Assembly (NCBI GenBank): GCA_014904845.1
Contig: MU119205.1
Span: forward strand, 434,001 to 498,000
Direction: 5' to 3'
Length of the DNA stretch: 64,000 nucleotides
DNA from: Acephala macrosclerotiorum
Taxonomy: Eukaryota; Ascomycota; Leotiomycetes; Helotiales; Mollisiaceae
In this document: positions 57,034 to 64,000 of the stretch, in pieces
Position numbering within the stretch: the stretch's first letter is position 1
Layout of the letters: every line of letters starts with the position of its first letter
Position numbers and translations under genes: made by a program
Notes under the pieces: model-generated
The model's database searches: none
The model's input: the letters and a program-made list of their open reading frames with translations, nothing else
Told to the model about the DNA's origin: nothing

Positions 57034-60000
57034 TGCTCATCCGAATACAACAGCTCAATTAGACTAGCTTTTGTCCCATACAAATGTAGGCAGAAGTGGT
57101 ACTTTTGATATCAAGGGGAAGTCGCGAGGAGGTGAGATTGGAAAATATTTGGCGCGGAGAAATTGTGGGTCTAATGTCTCAGCCCACGACCTCAAGCGAG
57201 CTGGACGACGACCCTTCCATGACAGACAAACCGACGAGGAAATACTGAGATTGGGCAAGTTAATGCGTTCCTATAGCAGAATACAAGTCTGAGAATCTGA
57301 TTTTTGCTGATTTTTCATCTGCTATCTCTCTATTATGAAATACTGTACTGCAATTTTGAGTTTCTACCTATTGCAACTCATCTCATAGACTTGGGCGAGA
57401 ACCTATCTCAGAGGCAAGCTTAATTCTTCTGCAAGATGGAGAAGTTGCTGGGATCAGCCTAGACTCAATCCTGTCGGAAACGTGAGAGCGCAAGGTCTGA
57501 TGCCCAATCCAGGTTCCGCAACGACATGCCGGTGATGGACAATTAAGAAGCCGGAGCCTATTTCAACACGATGTGATATACTCTCTGTACCTACATTACC
57601 ATTACACTATTTGTTATGTTTTGCAAATGGGTTTTGTTTGATAGATAGAAAAGGCGATCTGAATGACACTGTTGTCTCTTCTTGCTTCAAAGGCAGTCGT
57701 TTGAACTTTAGCAACTTGCTCATTCGTCTCGTGAGTGTAGAAACCTTGATTTGTCACTGTCGAATGCTGTATACTGTTCATAACTTGTAGGTACTTTGTT
57801 TGTGAAGCTGTTTAGCTTCAAAATATGTGCTATTGTCAATCCTTCTTTGAGATGTGCTCGACGTTGTCCCTCCTATCTCAAATATAATTTCACAAGGAAA
57901 TTCATATAGAAATCTCCCATGACAAGCTCCTAGACCTCTAGAACTATCTACTTTAGAAATTTCCCAAGATTTCCCTCGCCATCCGCCTATTTTGATCCAA
58001 TGTCCAACCATTCAAATATCTTCGATTCCATTCCGGTCTCGCACACCCCCCTTCCCCAGCTCACCTCCAAGTCACCTTCGAACTTTCAACGTCTATATAG
58101 ATTTAAATAAGCAAACCGCCTCTCAGCCAAGGCACCCATGTAACGCGTAAGCTAACTCATTTCCACTTCCTTCCCAAATTTATAACTAACAAACAACAGC
58201 ACTTCGAGCGGTGCCTGCCTCCTGGGTTCAAATCCCTTGGTCGCCAATCCCGAGCCTCCTCCCTCCCAGGGGTTCGCCCCTGAAGACTCGAGTTCAAAAA
58301 TCCGCACCAGCGGGTTTTATATTCCCCACCCTACAACCCAACGAGGTTGATAGGTTGGGGTTGACTTTTTAGTTGCCAAATCGATTTTTCCGTTCTGGAG
58401 GAGTGGAACCGACGCCTAGTGTCAAAAGGGGAAGCGAGTCGAAGCGAGAGCTACCCAGATAGAAGAGCGCATGAAGTTTAAGCCATTTCTTTGGGCAATT
58501 AGAAGTTGGGCAAGATGAAAGGACATGCCACTTTGTTATCTTTGCTGGATCTAGGAAGGTGTGGAAAAGCATCCAGTCCCAAAGTTCCGAGAACGCTAAC
58601 TCCCAACAGTATAAGTCGCACCAAGAATCCTAACTCAAAACTTGTTTGTCACATCAAATGTCTTCGAATTCTGCTCAGGAAGCACGCTTGTCTTCCGACG
58701 TCATGGATGCCTCAAATCGAATCCCACACCCGAGCAAGATTCACTCGAGCCCACCACCTGCGCAGAGATTTTGATCCAAGCTCCTATCCTAGTACCATCT
58801 CTTCAAATATGGAATTTCCTCTCCTTAAGCTTCTATTAGAGCTACGGCATATTGCCTTCCAACGGCTTCTCGATACACAACATGTGCCAAAAGCAAACAG
58901 CACAACGTTTTTACTCCGCCACTCAAGGCAGCCAGTAGCTAAAAGACGAAATTGAGCGATATATCTGAGATCAAGCTAGCGCTAAACATATTGTCACATC
59001 TTCTGTATTCGGAATATTCAATAGAAATATGACGACCTTCAGAGAGTTCTGCCCAAGCCATCGTGGCAGCATCCGCGTGCGGTATCCACCAAATGCATAT
59101 GAAACAACTGGAACTGCAGGTCAAGCGGATCCGAAACAGCATCTACAAAAACTTGAGTGCTGGCAGAGATGGATGGATTCTAGTGGACCTGACCTGAAAG
59201 GTATTACTGTAAATGAATTCGACGATTAGGTTTCTAGACCTGATGGATGGAGATATAAGGAGCATTGTTTGATTGAGTGATCTACCTGAAGGATAACTGG
59301 CTCCGAGTCTCAAGCTCTACGTTGAATCCGAGTTGTACAGATGAGTTGGTTCTACGAGAGGTGTGTAGAAGGAGAGTTCGGTGACTTGAGCCGGCTGGGT
59401 GGCATTACATTTGGGCACTATTTCGAGTTTTCTGGTTGGATCTGGGATTCCCGTTGCTAGCACATCTTGCCTCATTTTTCTAGGTCAGAGACGTCTTTTC
59501 CACTCTTCTTGCAAACAATCTTGTGAAAGCATCTTTCCTCACTTTCCGAATCTACTTCGATATCACCTCATACCTACATCTACTTCACCTTCGTTGGACT
59601 TGAAACAACAACATGATAGCTCTCAGACTTTCGACATCTCAAAGGAAAAGACTACATTTGCAAGTCCACAAACATACTCGAATCGAAATATCTTCTCTCC
59701 GCCGAAACTCCAGCTCAAAGTCCCAAAAGCACCCCAACACTACTCTCCCATCTCCTCAAACTCCCTCTCGAACTCGACATGCGATTTTCTCGCACCTCCT
59801 CAACTCACCCCCACCGCCATCACCGCCACCACCACCTCCTCCGCTGTCCCTGCCGCTGCCGACGACAACCACGACGACAAGCTCATCATATCCTCCATCT
59901 TCAACATCTTCAACATCTTCAACAAAGAAACAACAACCTTCTGCGTCCGATTCCCTAACGACCCCTCTATAGACACCTGAAAACCCTTTAGTTGGTTCCC

Positions 60001-60737
60001 ACCTGATGAATTCTCAGATTATATACTAGAGAAACTTGAGGATATTCAGAGAGGTATGAATAAGAAGGGGGATAGGATGGAGGAGAGAAGTTTGAGAAAA
60101 TGAAGAAATATTTTTGTACTTTTAAGATTAAGGGAAAGGGAGGGCAAACACGACGTGGTTGGCACGAGGAGGAATGAGATGAGGTGGAGGATTAGATTTG
60201 ATAGTTGTGTAAGGAAGGGTGCCTGATTGTTACACTGTGCCACCACTTTCATTTCAGAACTGCAATATTATCGAACATCACTTGAGAACAGACTGGCAGA
60301 AAGATAAACAAAGGCATGTATGCATGTACAAACACATTCTTATTCGCTAGTCTATGTATATACTCTACTTCTCCTGTTCGCTTCTCTTCTCTTCGCTCTA
60401 CCTGCCTGCTCGTTCTCCAAACCCCATTCGGAACCAGTGCAAAATCTTAAGACAGCACACGCATTATCATAAAACGCCCAGCCACCAAAAAGCGAGCGTG
60501 AGATGCATGCCAAAACGTAGTGTAAAAAAGGAGAGAGAAAAAACGGGGCTTATCGAAAGCACACTCGCTTCCATCTAAGCAAAGCAAACCAGATCAGATC
60601 GCCGCCAACCATGCCATGCTATTCGGGCCAATGAATGATTCCTCTTACCCAACTCTACAAGACCATCCGCCGAACCACAACTCCAGTCAACCCATCCAAC
60701 CTGACTCAAAGACCTCCTCGGTAAGTCAGATACTCAT
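57034..60737. other. 3.7-kb gene-poor stretch
   Basis: No convincing gene. At 58225-58235 the plus strand has GGTTCAAATCC, a perfect Pol III B-box-like string, followed at 58267-58282 by a CAGGGG-TTCG-CCCCTG hairpin. From 59399 to about 60101 a Ser/Pro/Thr-rich open frame with a possible 3' splice site (CCCTAAC...CTATAG) and a coding-like stretch WFPPDEFSDYILEKLEDIQ just beyond could be a small spliced gene or a relic; I cannot build a model. The last 600 bp are the 3' flank of the oxysterol-binding protein gene. Confidence 0.5.
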
Positions 60738-62425
60738 CTAAGCACCCAACTCCTCATTCTCCCTCAACTCCCACCTCTCCTCCTGCAACCCCCTCAACAC
60801 CTCCCTCCCCTCATCCGTCAACTCCGGCTGCCCCAACGGCGTCACCGCCCCCACAAAAAACCTCGGTTTCCACTCCTTTCCACTCTCCTCCCTCTCTTTC
60901 GCTTTCATCCTCTGCCTCTCTTCCAATTCCTGTTTAAGTGCCGTAGCGCGCGAGAATTGGCGCGAGGAGATGGCTTCTGTGACGCCGGACCAGAAACGGA
61001 GGGATTCGTTGGGGAGTTGGGTTGAGGGCGGGGGGAGGATTTTCGGGGCTACGGTCAGGGGAGCTAGGTCTATTAGTTGGATTTGGGGGGCGTCCTGATT
61101 TACTTATTAGTCTGAGATCTTGGTGGGAATGGGGTGAAGGGTGGAGGTACGGATTTTGGACCAAGAGAAAAAAATGTTTTCTCTTTCCAATTCCCAGATA
61201 TCCTAGCCAAAACATCCTTATCAGGTACATCCCGTATCCTCGTCTTATCATCCTTCTCTGGATCATAACGGAAAACCACTCCTTCAACTTTATTCTGCGT
61301 CTTTCCAAGCCAGCCTTCTTCCATGTAATGCAAGATGGTTTTTATCTTTGTCTTGGTGCAGGTGATGTAGCATTGATCTCCTACTGTGACGGAAAGACTT
61401 CCTCGCAATAAACCGCCGAGATGAGCGGATGGGTGAGTGAGTTGGTATTGTTCGTTATCTCGCTTTGCGAGCGTGATGAAGATTCCGAGGTTGTGTTCGC
61501 CGGCGGTGACTTTGATGCTTGTTCCTGTAAACTTGGCGGAGAGCTGGTCGAAGCCTCGGGCTGTGAGACCTTTCTCTGGACATTCTACGAAGAAGGCTGA
61601 GACGGGCGGGTGGTGAGATGTTTGTTCTGTCAGGTACGAAACCTTGACCTTCTTGCCTGACTTCTCGGAGGAGAATGCCGCGCCATCTAGTTTCGGTATT
61701 ATGGATGGAGAACCATTTCGTGATGCTGCTGGTGTCTTCTTCCCTTTTATTGAGGAAGCAGCACTTGAGGTCTGGGATTGCGATCTAATTGCTGGTATTG
61801 GCGGGGCTGTATCTTCAACTTCCCAGTTACACTACCAAGATCAGTGACTGGAATGATATCCAACCAGAGAACCTTACCCTAAAGAACTCTCCCAGTGCAG
61901 AATTATACGGCTTGCATGGCTTCCCCTTCACATATTTTAAATCCTTGGTGAACCAGAACCGTAACACTTCCAGCATGCGGTCAAATTCATCATTGGAATC
62001 GCCAATAGCAATGAATGTATTTGGTTGATCGAGGTAATTCCAGTATTCGAGGTTGGGAGTTGGTTCTAGGAGTTGTGCCGGCAGAGAGAATCGGACAGAA
62101 GCAATGTCTGCTACTCCAATGAATCTACCAAGGTGGTTCCCATTAGCTTTTTTCAATTCAAGTATCTGCAAGTTCTTGAAACGTGAAACTCCTCCTAGCG
62201 CATGCCACACATGGCGGTGTAAAGCTCCTCCCAATTGCTCTCCCAGAGTACAGGAATATCTGCTCACTTTCTTAATATCCCCAGAAACATCCGCAGCTTC
62301 GAAGTATCGTCAGGCGGCTTCTCGGGTGTAGCGTGTGCGCTCGCGATACTTGTATCGGAGGTCGTGGACGATGGGGCGGTCGAGGCGGGAGAGGGCTCAT
62401 AGGAGCCTGAAGATGCCGAAGCCAT
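60738..62425 (-). CDS. Oxysterol-binding protein homologue (short Osh4/Kes1 type)
   Basis: Lipid-transfer protein moving sterols and phosphatidylinositol-4-phosphate between membranes. Exons 62270-62425 (approx.), 61878-62124, 61151-61831, 60738-61094, about 479 aa. The N-terminal part is Ser/Pro/Thr-rich, then KLRMFLGILRK-FIGVADIASVRFSLPAQLLEPTPNLEYWNYLD, joined over a 144-nt intron. The ORP signature EQTSHHPPVSAFF is present, followed by HLGGLLRGSLSV, YMEEGWLGKTQNKVEGVVFRYD and a Glu/Arg-rich helical end (ATALKQELEERQRMKAKEREESGKEW). No PH domain or FFAT motif seen, so it is the short type. Intact. It is the last clear gene on the right. Confidence 0.93.
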
Positions 62426-64000
62426 AATGATACTGTTATGAGATATGATTAAGAGCTGTGAGCTGGCAACTGGATGCAGGTGTGGTATTGTTCCTGGACA
62501 AAAATGTGGTTGTACGGGTAGAGGAGACCAACGAGGGCGAGTAAAACGTCACCAGGGTGCGTGCGATAAGGACGATAGCGGTCCGAGAGGGCTTGGCGGC
62601 TGCAAATGTTGCACCTCAACAAATCGCTATTTCACAACAGCACGACGGACACTTATCATGGAAAAATGAACGAAAATGCTCTCGTGAGAACTAGAGGATT
62701 TGGATGAGCTGATACCGGTGATCACTCAACGCAATTAATTGTGAGTTGAGGCACGAGGTGATGTTTGAATTTGGAGGTCACTCATAGCCTCTCGTCGACC
62801 ACACATGGAGAGATCGATTGGTCCTTGAGGACCGCTAGTCGAGTCAGAGAGCGCAGCCTCGTTTCTTTGTCACGTTGGAGGGATGAAAAAGACAACCTGG
62901 AAGGTATTGACGATATTCAGACGTCACGTTATCTGCTTACCATGATCTTTATCGGCTTGGACACAGAAAAGAAGGTGATAGTTGGGTTGTCGAGGGGAAT
63001 AGCTTCAACCCTCAAGACTCCTCGGTGAAGTTTGCCCCTGAACATGACTCAGGCAAGCCTTTCAACCAAAACATATCACCGCACGATATCTTGAATACCA
63101 AAAGTTTAAATATTTTGATATAGGCAGGGTATCAGCTTCAGATATCTTGCTCGTGCGAATTATTGCTTTCCTGTGAGCTCTATACTCAAAGCAGTACACT
63201 GCATCATCCACCCAGCTGAACCATGGCTAGAAACGGTATTGCAACCCCACACAAATATCGGGGAAACACCTCATGCGGATTGAGGTCGTATCGAAGGGGA
63301 CAGCATGAACTGGGGTTTCCCATCGTGCATCGGACTTGGCCTGCGAAGTCCCCTTTTTTCCAGCAAAACGTTGCATGTGGAAAGACATACGATGCTTCTG
63401 TCACAGCTCGCCTCGAGGTCGCCAGGCAGGAAGCATGCATTCGCGGTGGCGAATATCAAGAAATCCAAAAAAGGGACCCTGGTGGTCAGAAGTCAAACCA
63501 ACTTTCGAATGCGAAGATCAACGTCCGGATCACGGCGCGTGGACTCTATCAGATTGAAGAAACAAATTCTGGTACGGTAGATTATTCTTTCGTGAGACCC
63601 TGGATATGGGTGGAGTAGCTTCCATGCGCACAGTTCGGTTGCCGGAATGCACACCACATCCTGAGGGTGACATCGTTGTTCGCTTGGGACTCGTAATTGC
63701 TTTGAATAGAATCAATGACGTCGTGTCAGACCCCGCCTTGTGAAAAAAGTATGACTTTGGCAGATCAACACTCAATTGAGTTTGCAGATCTAAGGGTCCT
63801 CGTAGAACCTTTTTAGAAACATAATCTTCCGAAGTATAAGAGTTGATAGTTTGTGTCGGAGTGGGGCATTGCTCCTCGTTTTTTCCACTTCCGTACCGTG
63901 GAAGAACCCAAGAAAGTCAATCCCATCGATGGCGAATTGCTGTCTTATCTGGTTGAAATGTAACGCTGGGGCGTGGCTATATTTTGTGGCGACTCTGTGC
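62426..64000. other. Right edge, no convincing gene
   Basis: Upstream flank of the oxysterol-binding protein gene. A plus-strand frame at 63223-63618 (131 aa, from MARNGIATPHKYRG) has an ATG but no recognisable domain, and two other frames of the same stretch are equally open, so I do not call it a gene. Confidence 0.45.

Noticed and set aside
58140..58250. Possible functional tRNA gene around the GGTTCAAATCC string
   Set aside because: No matching 5' acceptor strand, D-arm or anticodon stem could be found upstream; kept only as a possible relic.
63223..63618. Small gene at the right edge
   Set aside because: Several frames of the same stretch are open and none has a recognisable domain or splice support.

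Overview
The window is from the nuclear genome of a filamentous ascomycete (Pezizomycotina; I lean towards a Leotiomycete, but cannot prove it). The case rests on many short introns, mostly 45-70 nt, with GTANGT donors, CTRAC-like branch sites and YAG acceptors, on genes packed on both strands, and on typical fungal families: a HeLo-domain protein, a GH18 chitinase, a large GH47 mannosidase, a mitochondrial Atm1 transporter, Aim24, Fmp25 and a cysteine-rich secreted protein. All exon borders were placed by eye from GT-AG sites and reading frame. For most multi-exon genes the summed exon lengths divide by three, which supports the models.

Left third (1-23.7 kb) is mostly housekeeping. It holds COG3 (running off the left edge) divergent from a mitochondrial RCC1-repeat protein (Fmp25 type); a divergent ribosomal pair RPS26 / ubiquitin-RPS31; two small proteins; a GH18 chitinase; a membrane J-protein; a conserved hypothetical protein; a block of five diverged direct repeats (14.2-14.8 kb); a prenylcysteine-lyase-type flavoprotein divergent from CCT6; and a GH47 alpha-mannosidase.

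Middle (24.3-47 kb) mixes conserved and accessory genes: a protein kinase with a C-terminal membrane anchor, an orphan 405-aa gene, a decayed multi-membrane-segment protein gene, ATM1 divergent from AIM24, a six-exon secreted protein with ten cysteines, a class III CoA-transferase, a cysteine-rich/RG-rich protein and a five-pass membrane protein.

Right third (47-64 kb) is gene-poor and accessory. The main discovery is at 48.5-52.1 kb: one protein joins an N-terminal HeLo domain (the cell-death execution module of HET-S type proteins), a perfectly spaced Zn2Cys6-like cysteine cluster, a ubiquitin-conjugating (E2) domain with its catalytic cysteine and HPN motif, and about 500 further residues I cannot assign. 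Next to it lie a low-complexity protein with a PPxY motif, a frameshifted Cdc4-like WD40 relic, a 3.7-kb stretch without a convincing gene, and an intact oxysterol-binding protein gene. The right edge (62.4-64 kb) shows nothing convincing.
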